A stretch of DNA of 64,000 nucleotides from an uncultured Clostridia bacterium (GTDB lineage: Bacteria > Bacillota > Clostridia > UMGS1810). The notes beneath the pieces are model-generated. The model did not search any database and was not told where the DNA came from. It saw nothing but the letters and a program-made list of their open reading frames with translations. A program made the position numbers and the translations under genes. Location: contig CAKSTI010000014.1 in the NCBI GenBank assembly GCA_934500705.1, positions 1-64,000 of the forward strand, in the 5' to 3' direction. Shown one piece after another: positions 34,644 through 42,472 of this stretch. Each line of letters begins with the position of its first letter. Position 1 is the stretch's first letter.

Positions 34644-35330
34644 ATGAAAATTCTATACATCGACTGCTTCTTGGGTTTCAGCGCACCGATGCTCACAGGT
34701 GCGCTTATTGACCTGGGTGCGGACGAGGGGGAAATAAACCGCCGCCTTGCCGCAGAAGTGCCGTCGGCAGTGCTCAAAGTGCAAAAGACCGAGCGCTCTA
34801 TGCTCGAATGTACCCTTGCGGAAGTTGACACGCAAAACTGTGCTCCCGACTGCGCCGCAAAGAACGCACTCGCAGTCAAAGCGCTTGAAGTTTACCGCAA
34901 ATTTTGCGGTGAGCCGACCGAGGATAAAATTTTGCAGATTATATCGCAAGCGGTGTGCATAAGCGCCGCCTGCGAGCTTTTGGGAGTTGAATTTGTGATG
35001 TGCTCGTCCGTGAGCGTGGGCACATTAACCGAGGAAACCGAAGCAAGCGTGGAGATATTCAAGTCGTACGGCATAACTTTCGGCAATGCAGACGAAAACT
35101 GCACGCTCACAGACGCACAGGGTGCCGCCTTCCTTGCCGCACTTGTAAGCGAGTACGGGGCGATGCCGGATATGGATATTGAAAAAATCGGTTACGGCGC
35201 AGGGGAAAAGGAACTCTCCTCGCCAAATCTCATAAGGGCGGTGCTGGGAACGCAAAACGATGTTCCGCTGTCGGAAATGTTTGAAAGTGTTAGGCAGGAT
35301 AGAGTTGAATTTGCATTGTCTGTCGACTGA
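34644..35330 (+). CDS. truncated LarC-like protein (N-terminal domain only)
   Basis: The N-terminus KILYIDCFLGFSAPMLTGAL matches LarC (usual form KILYLDCF.GISGDM), the nickel chelatase of the lactate racemase cofactor pathway. The conserved GISGDM is changed to GFSAPM, so an aspartate is lost. Later parts (SVGTLTEETEAS, DAQGAAFLAALVSEYGAMP, KIGYGAGEKEL) fit the rest of LarC1. Only 228 residues remain, no LarC2 follows, and the last 13 residues are encoded by a dispersed repeat. No larA, larB or larE is in the window. It is probably a decaying or re-purposed gene. Confidence 0.7.
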   Translation: MKILYIDCFLGFSAPMLTGALIDLGADEGEINRRLAAEVPSAVLKVQKTERSMLECTLAEVDTQNCAPDCAAKNALAVKALEVYRKFCGEPTEDKILQIISQAVCISAACELLGVEFVMCSSVSVGTLTEETEASVEIFKSYGITFGNADENCTLTDAQGAAFLAALVSEYGAMPDMDIEKIGYGAGEKELSSPNLIRAVLGTQNDVPLSEMFESVRQDRVEFALSVD

Positions 35331-35334
35331 ATTT
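35289..35334 (+). repeat. family A repeat end inside the larC-like gene
   Basis: 46 bases match 11355-11400 with four mismatches (shared core TTGCATTG, then CTGTCGACTGAATTT). The repeat supplies the final codons and the TGA stop of the larC-like ORF, so it probably cut the gene short. Confidence 0.85.
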
Positions 35335-35369
35335 ATAGCTTTTTGCAGTAAAGCATATTGCAGTTTGCA

Positions 35370-35398
35370 AAAAAATAAGCTGTCCGCAAGGACAGCTC
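35370..35398 (-). terminator. terminator of the SCP2-like gene
   Basis: On the minus strand the stem AGCTGTCC / GGACAGCT is followed by TATTTTTTTG. It is only eight bases beyond the stop codon. Confidence 0.8.
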
Positions 35399-35405
35399 AT
35401 CTTAT

Positions 35406-35957
35406 TTACTTTGTTTTCTTTGCCGGCTTTTCGGTCTTTTTGGTTTCAGCCGTTTTTTTAGGTTCTTTCGCCTTTACGGGCTTGTCAGCCGTCTTGGGCT
35501 CTGCCGGTTTTTCTTTCTTTTCTGCCTTCTTAGGCTCTGCCGGCTTTTCGGCCTTTTTAACCTCTGCCTTCTTTTCCGCCTTGGGGGCTTTTTCCTTTTT
35601 AACCGCCGTCTTTTTGGGTGCCTTTTTCTCCGTCTTGGGGAACAGCTCCACTATTGCGGTAACGTGGGCGATGCTTCCGTCTACGGCAATTATACCGTCA
35701 GCAAGAGCCTTTTCGAGCTCCAGCTTTCTGCCGATAAGTTTCTCAAAATCAGCGGCTTTGGCAGTAATCATAGCTGTGTAATCGTGATAGTCGTAAGGTT
35801 CTACCGAAAAAATGTCGTTGATATTGGAAATGTAAAATGCGCCGCCGCAGTCGTCATCTACCATATTTACCTGAATGGCGATGTCCTCATTTAGCTTTGA
35901 TGAATTAATCTTATTGAATTTCTTTTTGATTTTCGCAAATTTCTCGATAAAGTTCAT
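35406..35957 (-). CDS. SCP2-like domain protein with a long lysine/alanine/proline tail
   Basis: The protein has 183 residues. Residues 1-108 resemble a SCP2 sterol-carrier-type fold (GGAFYISNIND, DYTAMITAKAADFEKLIGRKLELEKALADG and AVDGSIAHVTAIVELF, covering about 45-108). The last 75 residues are low-complexity repeats of lysine, alanine, glutamate and proline (KKAEKPAEPKKAEKKEKPAE), similar in make-up to histone H1-like tails. It is cytoplasmic, with no signal peptide. The start at 35957 has GAAAGGA upstream. The tail may bind nucleic acid or acidic surfaces, and the front may bind a lipid; both are inference. Confidence 0.6.
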   Translation of the reverse strand: MNFIEKFAKIKKKFNKINSSKLNEDIAIQVNMVDDDCGGAFYISNINDIFSVEPYDYHDYTAMITAKAADFEKLIGRKLELEKALADGIIAVDGSIAHVTAIVELFPKTEKKAPKKTAVKKEKAPKAEKKAEVKKAEKPAEPKKAEKKEKPAEPKTADKPVKAKEPKKTAETKKTEKPAKKTK

Positions 35958-36047
35958 AATATCAATCCTTTCATATAATTGTTTAACCATATAAATTTTG
36001 CACCGTCAACCACAATTTGCCTCCGTAGAATATGCCCTATTTTATTG

Positions 36048-36932
36048 CTACAAGAACATACAAGTTCCCGCAAAACATACTATTATGCTCAAAATCAGCT
36101 TTTTTGAAATTTGTTCCTTAAAAAATATTATCCCTGTCACAGACGAAAAGATAATTGTTCCTCCTGTAATTAACGGATATAAAACCGTTGCCGGAAGATT
36201 TTTTGCTCCGTTTAATTGCAGAATATATGACAGTCCGCTGAGCAGCGTTGAAAGTACAATTAAAAACACTCCCCACGCAAAACCGCTTTTATTGCACTTA
36301 TCGGCATTTTTATCTTTTTTGCCGATTTTTACTACCATATACGCTATTGCGGCGATAATGAACTTTGCAATGCCCGTTGCTATAACAAATTCCGTCTCCG
36401 TTATGCAAAAATATGTTTTTTCTATCTGATGCATCTTTGCGGCAACACTGCTTATACCGTTTAAGAAAAATATAATCACACACAGGGCAAGTATTCGTTT
36501 GCCCGGCAACTTTTTATCGTTTGCCGTAAGCGCTATTGCAAATATTATCAGAATAAGCCCTGCCAAATGCATAAGCGAAAGTTTTTCATGAAGAAACAAT
36601 ACCCCCCACACATATGGGACAAACATTCCGCCGCACATCAGAAACAAAGTGTAAAAAGCCATACTTCCTGATTTAAGCACCCTGAATCCAAGTATGTTAT
36701 AACTCATAACACTAAGCGCAACTATGCCTGCCATCAGTATTGAAAACGCCGAAAACTCAAACTTAAACCCGTTTATTGCAAAAAATATAATTGCCGTAAA
36801 CAATCCGATAAGGGCATTGAATTTAAGCCCTGTTTCAAGTGATGTTCCGTATCGTTTCTGATAAAGCTTATTCACAGCAAAATCTCCGGCAAGCAGTATC
36901 ACCGCCAAAACAATCATTAAATAATATTTCAT
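36048..36932 (-). CDS. DMT-superfamily (EamA-like) transporter
   Basis: This is an integral membrane protein of 294 residues with about ten hydrophobic helices in two halves of five, the drug/metabolite transporter layout. A short hydrophilic loop with GKKDKNADKCNKSG lies between helices 7 and 8. It follows the GH28 gene by 24 bases on the same strand, so it is probably co-transcribed and may move the sugar released or used by that enzyme. Base composition is AT-richer than the flanking core genes. Confidence 0.8.
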   Translation of the reverse strand: MKYYLMIVLAVILLAGDFAVNKLYQKRYGTSLETGLKFNALIGLFTAIIFFAINGFKFEFSAFSILMAGIVALSVMSYNILGFRVLKSGSMAFYTLFLMCGGMFVPYVWGVLFLHEKLSLMHLAGLILIIFAIALTANDKKLPGKRILALCVIIFFLNGISSVAAKMHQIEKTYFCITETEFVIATGIAKFIIAAIAYMVVKIGKKDKNADKCNKSGFAWGVFLIVLSTLLSGLSYILQLNGAKNLPATVLYPLITGGTIIFSSVTGIIFFKEQISKKLILSIIVCFAGTCMFL

Positions 36933-36956
36933 ATGTATTTCCTCACGCCTTAACGG

Positions 36957-38330
36957 TTATATCGGCTTGCAATCAAACATGCTGTCTGCCTGCTTTGTAA
37001 TACTTTTCGGTTTTTTGTCGCATTTTAGTCCTTTAACTTTGACATTGCCGTCTGTCCAAGTTTTGATAAGCATTTCCGCCTCGTAGTTTTTAATCACAAC
37101 ATTATCAAGCGTTATGGTGTCAAAGTTTGCTGCCTGAATAAGCTGTGCATTATCAATATCATTTTTCATTGAAATATTGCAGTTTTTCATATTCAGTGTA
37201 ACCTTTTCATCTTTATCACCATAAAGAATTGACGGCATCAAAAGGTTTGTTGCCGTAATATTTTCAAAAGAAATATTGCTTAGCGGTCTGTTAAGCTGCC
37301 ACATTTCATTTCCCGAATAGTTATAATGCAGGAGTTTATCCGCACCGTCCACCGTACAGTCGGAAATAACGATATTCCCCGGCCTGTTCGGAATACCGAC
37401 AGAATAATCCCCGTAATAGGTAAATACGCTGAGCATATTATTTCTGTGTCCGGCAAGCTCCGGCTTTACACCGTTTCTCTTTTCTTCATCTGTCAGGCTT
37501 CCTCTGAAAAGATATTTGCAAGGTCCGTATATACGGCACTTTTCAACATACACATTCGTTCCGCCAAAACGCATAGCGCTGCAAGCCGAATTAAGAATAC
37601 AGTTTGTCACAAAAACATTTGTGTTTGCAAATCCCGCAACACAGTCATCACCCGTGTAAAAGCTGCAGCCGTTTATTTTAACATTCTCGCACCCTGTAAT
37701 ATGTATTCCGTCATGTCCTGCATAGACAGAGATATCCTCAGCCACGACATTTTCACAGTAAAAAAGAGCATTTGCCCAGTTAGCGCTATCCTTAACCGAA
37801 TAGCCCGAAAGGCGCACATTTTTGCAGTTGAACATATTTATGCAATGCGGTCCGCGATAGTTTTCTTCTCCAAGTTCATCAAAACAGTCACTGCCGTCAA
37901 GAAAAGAATTTTCTTCGCCGATAATTACAACATTTTCAGCATTTACAGCCTTTATAAGAGCATTGTTCCAACGACTGCCGGGCTTTCCGTAAAATTCATA
38001 ATCCTTAACTTCGTCCAATTCAGTTCTTTTCCAAGTTTTATTTGTTATTTCACTTTCGCTTAACGGTTCGACCGTATCGCTTAAATATCCGAAATAGTCC
38101 TCCGGGCTGCGGCTGCCTTTCAGTGTTGCACCCGACTTTAAGTACAGCGTGCAATTCGACCTAATCCTGATGCCGCCTGTTAAATAAACGCCCTCCGGAA
38201 CAATAACTGTTCCTCCGCCGTTTTTGAAACATTCGTCTATCGCCTTTTGAATTTTTTCGGTTTGAAGCTCATCAGAATCTGCAATCGCTCCAAAATCGGT
38301 TATCAAGTACATATTGCTGTTTTTATTCAT
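36957..38330 (-). CDS. GH28-type (polygalacturonase-like) right-handed beta-helix glycosidase
   Basis: The 457-residue parallel beta-helix opens with the pectin-lyase-fold start ITDFGAIADSDELQTEKIQK and GGGTVIVPEGVYLTGG. The active-site region has GHDGIHITGCENVKINGCSF and TGDDCVAG, giving the acidic residues typical of GH28. The later GHG and RIK motifs are replaced by SACSAMRFGG, so the exact activity is uncertain. There is no signal peptide, so it acts on imported oligosaccharides. GAGG precedes the ATG at 38330. It is the first gene of a pair with the DMT transporter. Confidence 0.78.
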   Translation of the reverse strand: MNKNSNMYLITDFGAIADSDELQTEKIQKAIDECFKNGGGTVIVPEGVYLTGGIRIRSNCTLYLKSGATLKGSRSPEDYFGYLSDTVEPLSESEITNKTWKRTELDEVKDYEFYGKPGSRWNNALIKAVNAENVVIIGEENSFLDGSDCFDELGEENYRGPHCINMFNCKNVRLSGYSVKDSANWANALFYCENVVAEDISVYAGHDGIHITGCENVKINGCSFYTGDDCVAGFANTNVFVTNCILNSACSAMRFGGTNVYVEKCRIYGPCKYLFRGSLTDEEKRNGVKPELAGHRNNMLSVFTYYGDYSVGIPNRPGNIVISDCTVDGADKLLHYNYSGNEMWQLNRPLSNISFENITATNLLMPSILYGDKDEKVTLNMKNCNISMKNDIDNAQLIQAANFDTITLDNVVIKNYEAEMLIKTWTDGNVKVKGLKCDKKPKSITKQADSMFDCKPI

Positions 38331-38397
38331 ATTCTCTACCTCAAAAATTTCTATATGAATTGCTTTTTAATTTAAGCAAAATTGTGTTTGATATTAC

Positions 38398-38432
38398 ATA
38401 GGCAGTGGGGACTCGAACCCTCCACTACCCAT
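38398..38432 (-). other. tRNA 3'-end-like fragment
   Basis: Read on the minus strand, GGAGGGTTCGAGTCCCCACT, followed by GCCTA, looks like the T-arm and acceptor end of a tRNA. No D-arm or anticodon arm precedes it, and the T-stem pairs poorly, so it is not a functional tRNA. It may mark an old integration end beside the GH28 island. The rest of 38331-38551 shows no gene. Confidence 0.4.
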
Positions 38433-38551
38433 TATTATACAATTTAACTTTGCACTTGTCAACAAGAAAACTGTCGATTATTGTTTCACACTAAATTTTG
38501 CGCCAAAACGGGCGTAAATATGTAGAATTTTTAAAAAAATTGTGCTCCGTC

Positions 38552-38580
38552 TTGCAAAACTCGACCCGTTTTGATATAAT
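38552..38580 (+). promoter_or_regulatory. promoter of the rseC-like gene
   Basis: TTGCAA at 38552-38557, a 17-base spacer and TATAAT at 38575-38580, with the GTG start 39 bases further on. Confidence 0.65.
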
Positions 38581-38618
38581 GTAATGAAATACAAGTTGCA
38601 GCGTGAGAGGTGTTTGAT

Positions 38619-39017
38619 GTGACGGGCAAGGGCGTTGTTGTAAAGACGGATTTTAAAACCGCAACAGTCAGAATACGCAAGTCCTCTGCCTGCGGACACG
38701 ACTGCGGAGATTGCCGTGCGTGCGGCGATGCCGAATTTTTGGCAACGGTTACAAACAGCGTCGGCGCAAAGGTCGGCGACACGGTAATCATAGGTGCGCC
38801 GAGCGGAAAGGTGCTTGCATACTCGTTTCTGCTATATATATTGCCGATTTTGGGTGCGGCAGTCTGTTACGCCGTATCGGGCGTATTTTTTTCAAAGCCT
38901 TTTTTTCGCACGCTGTGCATTGTCATTTGGTTTACAGTGTGGTTTTTTGCGGTAAGGCGCATAAGCCGACGGGTTAAAATGAGCACAATTCTGGGGGTTG
39001 CCGATGAAAAGGATTAA
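38619..39017 (+). CDS. SoxR-reducing system / RseC-family membrane protein
   Basis: The protein has 132 residues. The N-terminal soluble part has a cysteine cluster (SSACGHDCGDCRACG, about 24-38) and the KVGDTVIIGAP stretch. Two membrane helices follow (about 70-90 and 98-116). This is the RseC/MucC pattern; family members are tied to Rnf-like electron transfer and SoxR reduction. A GTG start at 38619 is preferred because GAGAGG lies eight bases upstream. It overlaps the next gene by 14 bases. Confidence 0.82.
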   Translation: MTGKGVVVKTDFKTATVRIRKSSACGHDCGDCRACGDAEFLATVTNSVGAKVGDTVIIGAPSGKVLAYSFLLYILPILGAAVCYAVSGVFFSKPFFRTLCIVIWFTVWFFAVRRISRRVKMSTILGVADEKD

Positions 39018-39669
39018 TATTTTTACAGGTCATTACGGCAGCGGTAAGACCGAGTTTGCCATAAACTTTGCACTTAAATTAAAAGAAAAATACGACAAAG
39101 TCGTAATCTGCGATATGGATATTGTAAATCCGTACTTTCGCACAAACGATATAAGCGACTTTTTAAACGAAAAGGGAATACGGGTTATCGCTCCCGACTA
39201 CGCCTGCACAAACGTTGACATTCCGGTTCTGCCGGGGGATATTCTGTCGGTGTTTGCAAACAAAGACGTGCACGCCGTTTTGGACATCGGCGGCGACGAC
39301 GACGGCGCAGTTGCGCTGGGGCAGTACTTTAACTACCTTAAAGACGAGGACTTTGATATGTTCTTTGTGCTCAATTTGCTGCGGCCGCTCACGCAGAGCA
39401 CCGACGACATTGCCGAGCTTGCATCAAACATTGAGCTTATGTCAAGGCTGCGTCTTACATCGCTTATTGACAACACAAATCTATCCTACCTCACCGAGCC
39501 CGTGCACGTTGCGGACAGCATAGCGAGGGCTGAGGAAATTGCGGAAAGGCTCGGTATTCCGCTTTCGTACATTGCAGGCACAAAGGAAAATTTAAGGGAC
39601 GTGCCGCAGGAATACAAAGACAAAACATTCCCTATGGAGCTTTTTATGAAGCTGCCTTTTGATATATAA
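39004..39669 (+). CDS. SIMIBI-type P-loop ATPase (ParA/MinD/CobQ-like)
   Basis: The protein has 221 residues. The deviant Walker A GHYGSGKTEFA lies at residues 8-18, followed by CDMDIVNPYFRTND and a DIGGDDDGAVALGQ segment that corresponds to the switch/Walker B area. It is soluble. The role is unknown; proteins of this type load metals or cofactors or position complexes. It sits between the RseC-like gene and the 2-oxoacid oxidoreductase genes, 17 bases before the ferredoxin gene, so a role in building or serving that iron-sulfur enzyme is possible. Confidence 0.72.
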   Translation: MKRINIFTGHYGSGKTEFAINFALKLKEKYDKVVICDMDIVNPYFRTNDISDFLNEKGIRVIAPDYACTNVDIPVLPGDILSVFANKDVHAVLDIGGDDDGAVALGQYFNYLKDEDFDMFFVLNLLRPLTQSTDDIAELASNIELMSRLRLTSLIDNTNLSYLTEPVHVADSIARAEEIAERLGIPLSYIAGTKENLRDVPQEYKDKTFPMELFMKLPFDI

Positions 39670-39686
39670 CCAAAGGAGGATACAAT

Positions 39687-39893
39687 ATGGCAAAGGTTAC
39701 TTTCAACGAGGACAGATGCAAAGGCTGTCAGCTTTGCACAACCGTATGTCCCAAAAAAATCGTGACAATGGCAACTGACAGAATTAACGCAAAGGGTTTC
39801 CACCCGGCGACGGTTATCGAGACGGAGAAGTGCATAGGCTGTGCGTTTTGCGCAACCATCTGTCCCGACTGCGTAATTGAAGTGGAAAGATAA
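39687..39893 (+). CDS. 2-oxoacid:ferredoxin oxidoreductase, ferredoxin-like delta subunit
   Basis: This is a 68-residue 2[4Fe-4S] protein with two C-x2-C-x2-C-x3-C clusters (CKGCQLCTTVCPKK and CIGCAFCATICPDC). It passes electrons from the catalytic subunits to free ferredoxin. AAAGGAGG precedes the ATG. It is the first gene of the four-subunit cluster, with the alpha subunit starting 13 bases downstream. Confidence 0.92.
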   Translation: MAKVTFNEDRCKGCQLCTTVCPKKIVTMATDRINAKGFHPATVIETEKCIGCAFCATICPDCVIEVER

Positions 39894-39906
39894 GGAGGTA
39901 ACACCA

Positions 39907-40971
39907 ATGGCAAACAAGGTACTGATGAAAGGTAACGAGGCGCTTGCCGAGGCGGCAATACGCAGCGGCTGCAAATACTTTTTCGGTTATCCCATAACGC
40001 CGCAGACCGAGGTTTCGGCTTATATGGCAAAAAAGATGCCGAAAATCGGCGGTACGTTTCTCCAAGCGGAGAGCGAAGTTGCCGCAATTAATATGGTATA
40101 CGGCGCAGGCGGTGCGGGCGCAAGGGTAATGACGAGTTCGTCAAGCCCCGGAATAAGCCTTAAACAGGAGGGTATCTCCTACATAGCCGGAGCGGACGTT
40201 CCGTGCGTAATTGTAAATATTGTAAGAGGCGGCCCCGGACTCGGCGGTATTCAGCCGGCACAGTCGGACTACTATCAGGCGGTAAAGGGCGGCGGCCACG
40301 GCGACTATCACCTTGTGGTACTGGCACCCAGTTCTATTCAGGAAATGGTTGACCTCACCTCCGACGCTTTTGACATCGGCGACAAATACAGATGTCCCGT
40401 TATGCTCATCGGCGACGGTATGCTCGGTCAGATGATGGAGCCTGTGGAGTTTAAGGACACGGACGCAGCTCAAATCCCCGAAAAGCCGTGGGCAACGGTC
40501 GGCACGCAGATGAAGCGCAAGAGAAACATCATAAACTCGCTCTTTATTGAGCCTAAGGACTTGGAAGACCTCATTCTGGAAAGACAGAAAAAATATGACG
40601 AAATAACCAAAAACGAAGTCCGCTACGAAGCCGTTGACACAGAGGACGCCGACATTGTGCTTGTGGCATACGGCACAACGGCGAGAATTGCCAAAACCGC
40701 TATGGCAAAGGCAAAGGCTAAGGGCATTAAAGTGGGAATTATAAGACCGATTACGCTCTGGCCGTTCCCGTACGAGGCTTTTGAAAAGGCATTGAACCGC
40801 AAAAAAGACTTCCTCACCGTTGAAATGAGTATGGGTCAGATGGTAGACGACGTAAAGATTGCCGTAAACGGCAGAGGAAACGTCCACTTCTACGGCAGAA
40901 CGGGCGGAGTTGTCCCCACACCTAACGAGATTTTAGCAGAGATAGAAAAAATTGCCGGAGGTGACAGATAA
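39907..40971 (+). CDS. vorB: 2-oxoacid:ferredoxin oxidoreductase, alpha subunit (VorB/KorA type)
   Basis: This subunit of 354 residues has the pyrimidine-binding and transketolase C-terminal domains in one chain. Visible parts include GYPITPQTEVSAYMAKKMP, QAESEVAAINMVYGAGGAGA, and the later DADIVLVAYGTTARI and RPITLWPFP. The enzyme oxidatively decarboxylates a 2-oxoacid to acyl-CoA with reduction of ferredoxin in anaerobes. The D-A-B-C gene order and the short alpha chain fit branched-chain (2-oxoisovalerate) or 2-oxoglutarate enzymes rather than pyruvate; the choice is uncertain. AAGGAGG precedes the ATG at 39907. Confidence 0.9.
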   Translation: MANKVLMKGNEALAEAAIRSGCKYFFGYPITPQTEVSAYMAKKMPKIGGTFLQAESEVAAINMVYGAGGAGARVMTSSSSPGISLKQEGISYIAGADVPCVIVNIVRGGPGLGGIQPAQSDYYQAVKGGGHGDYHLVVLAPSSIQEMVDLTSDAFDIGDKYRCPVMLIGDGMLGQMMEPVEFKDTDAAQIPEKPWATVGTQMKRKRNIINSLFIEPKDLEDLILERQKKYDEITKNEVRYEAVDTEDADIVLVAYGTTARIAKTAMAKAKAKGIKVGIIRPITLWPFPYEAFEKALNRKKDFLTVEMSMGQMVDDVKIAVNGRGNVHFYGRTGGVVPTPNEILAEIEKIAGGDR

Positions 40972-41720
40972 TGGAAAAAGTATTTACAAGACCCCATTCA
41001 CTCACAGACGTTCCGCTGCACTACTGCCCCGGTTGTCCGCACGGCATAGTTCACCGTCTTGTTGCCGAGGTCATAGACGAGCTTGGCATTGAGGGCACCA
41101 CAATCGGTGTTGCACCTGTCGGTTGCAGTGTATTTGCGTATAATTACTTTGAGTGCGATATGCAGGAGGCGGCACACGGCAGAGCGCCGGCGGTTGCTAC
41201 GGGAATTAAGAGAGTTCACCCGGACAGAACCGTTTTCACCTATCAGGGCGACGGCGACCTTGCGGCAATAGGAACGGCGGAAACCGTCCACGCAGCGGCA
41301 AGGGGCGAGAACATCTCGGTTATATTTATAAACAATGCAATTTACGGAATGACGGGCGGACAGATGGCGCCCACCACCCTTTTGGGACAGGTTACGCAGA
41401 CGACGCCTTACGGCAGAGACCAAAAGCGCAACGGAAATCCGATAAGAGTCAGCGAAATGCTCGCAACCCTTGACGGCCCCTCATACATTGAGAGAGTAAC
41501 CGTTGACACCATACCCCACATCAAGGCGGCAAAGGCGGCAATTAAAAAGTCGTTTGAGATGCAGCTTGCCGGCAAGGGATTTTCGCTCGTAGAGGTTGTA
41601 TCCACCTGCCCGACAAACTGGGGAATGTCGCCAATCGAGGCGTTTGAGTGGATGAGAGAAAATATGCTCAAACAGTACCCCCTGGGCGTATACAAGGACA
41701 TCACAAAGGAGGAGAATTAA
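40971..41720 (+). CDS. 2-oxoacid:ferredoxin oxidoreductase, beta subunit (TPP-binding)
   Basis: This 249-residue subunit binds thiamine diphosphate. The TPP motif is YQGDGDLAAIGTAE followed by NNAIYGMTGGQMAPTT. The N-terminus HYCPGCPHGIVHRL carries cysteines typical of the family. Its start codon overlaps the alpha stop by one base (TAATG), so translation is coupled. Confidence 0.93.
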   Translation: MEKVFTRPHSLTDVPLHYCPGCPHGIVHRLVAEVIDELGIEGTTIGVAPVGCSVFAYNYFECDMQEAAHGRAPAVATGIKRVHPDRTVFTYQGDGDLAAIGTAETVHAAARGENISVIFINNAIYGMTGGQMAPTTLLGQVTQTTPYGRDQKRNGNPIRVSEMLATLDGPSYIERVTVDTIPHIKAAKAAIKKSFEMQLAGKGFSLVEVVSTCPTNWGMSPIEAFEWMRENMLKQYPLGVYKDITKEEN

Positions 41721-41721
41721 A

Positions 41722-42252
41722 ATGACTTATGAGACGATTTTTGCCGGTTTCGGCGGTCAGGGTATTTTGTTCTCCGGGAAAGCGATTGCCTATGCCGGAA
41801 TGATAGAAAACAAGAATGTTTCCCACCTTCCGTCCTACGGTCCGGAAATGAGGGGCGGCACGTGCAACTGCCACGTCATCGTATCCGACGAGCCTGTTGC
41901 CTCGCCGATTATAGTTGAGCCGACGGCGCTTGTGGCTATGAACGCACCGTCGTTTGACAAGTTTGAAAACGCACTTGTTCCCGGCGGAAAGGCATTTATA
42001 GACAGCACGCTTATTTCAAGAGATGCAAAAAGAGATGACATCGACGTCTATAAAATCCCGGCAACGCAGATGGCAAACGAGATGGGTGTTCCCAAACTTG
42101 CCAATATGATTATTGTAGGAAAGCTCATAAAGGAAACCGAAATGTTTACCCTGGACGAACTCAAGCAGGCGGTAACCAAAATGGTTCCGGAGTCTAAAAA
42201 GGCTCTGCTTGACGCTAATATAAAGGCTATTGAGGCAGGATATAATCTGTAA
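41722..42252 (+). CDS. 2-oxoacid:ferredoxin oxidoreductase, gamma subunit
   Basis: This 176-residue subunit begins with the glycine-rich GFGGQGILFSGKAIAYAG (CoA-binding type) and contains SYGPEMRGGTCNCHVIVSDEP, both conserved in the family. It starts one base after the beta subunit. A strong terminator follows at 42258, so the operon ends here. Confidence 0.92.
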   Translation: MTYETIFAGFGGQGILFSGKAIAYAGMIENKNVSHLPSYGPEMRGGTCNCHVIVSDEPVASPIIVEPTALVAMNAPSFDKFENALVPGGKAFIDSTLISRDAKRDDIDVYKIPATQMANEMGVPKLANMIIVGKLIKETEMFTLDELKQAVTKMVPESKKALLDANIKAIEAGYNL

Positions 42253-42257
42253 AATTC

Positions 42258-42287
42258 GGGGCGGTTATTACCGCCCTTAATTTTTTG
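42258..42287 (+). terminator. terminator of the oxidoreductase operon
   Basis: The stem GGGCGGT / ACCGCCC is followed by TTAATTTTTT, ending just before the antitoxin RNA promoter. Confidence 0.85.
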
Positions 42288-42295
42288 AAAAACTG

Positions 42296-42323
42296 TTGAC
42301 AAAGTCAGAAAATATGGTATAAT
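42296..42323 (+). promoter_or_regulatory. promoter of the antisense (antitoxin) RNA
   Basis: A consensus TTGACA at 42296-42301 and TATAAT at 42318-42323 with a 16-base spacer. Transcription would start near 42330. No coding sequence follows on this strand before the terminator. Confidence 0.8.
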
Positions 42324-42329
42324 GATAAT

Positions 42330-42418
42330 AGAAAAAGGCAAGACCGTAACGGTTATGCCGAAGTTTGTTTGTTAAAAAATAACGCACTCATTTTCGACTG
42401 TGGGCGTTATTTTTTTAT
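42330..42418 (+). ncRNA. antitoxin-like antisense RNA of a type I toxin-antitoxin locus
   Basis: This RNA of about 89 bases starts with a stem-loop (GGCA...ACCG TAA CGGT...TGCC, 42337-42359) and ends in a bidirectional terminator (AATAACGC / GCGTTATT, 42378-42411, with seven T). It runs toward the toxin mRNA and is complementary to its 3' end, including the last codons and the stop. This tail-to-tail layout is known from txpA/ratA, bsrE/SR5 and Fst-type loci. Its 5' 35 bases recur exactly at 11869-11903. Confidence 0.7.
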
Positions 42419-42472
42419 GGAAATTATTATAATTATCAAAATCATAAATGAAATTATGTAATTACAATCCAC
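42407..42472 (-). CDS. 21-residue hydrophobic peptide, probable type I toxin
   Basis: The GTG start at 42472 has an ideal ribosome site, GGGGAGGTGG, seven bases upstream. The peptide reads MDCNY, then the membrane-spanning core IISFMILIIIIIS, then IKK. A short hydrophobic helix with a basic tail is the form of Ibs-, Fst- and TxpA-like toxins that damage membranes. The TAA stop lies inside the terminator stem shared with the antisense RNA. The mRNA starts near 42570, giving a long structured leader of about 100 bases. The gene is too short for routine gene finders. Confidence 0.7.
   Translation of the reverse strand: MDCNYIISFMILIIIIISIKK

Noticed and set aside
38398..38432. A functional tRNA gene
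   Set aside because: Only a T-arm/acceptor-like end exists, with a poorly paired stem; no D-arm or anticodon arm is found within 80 bases.
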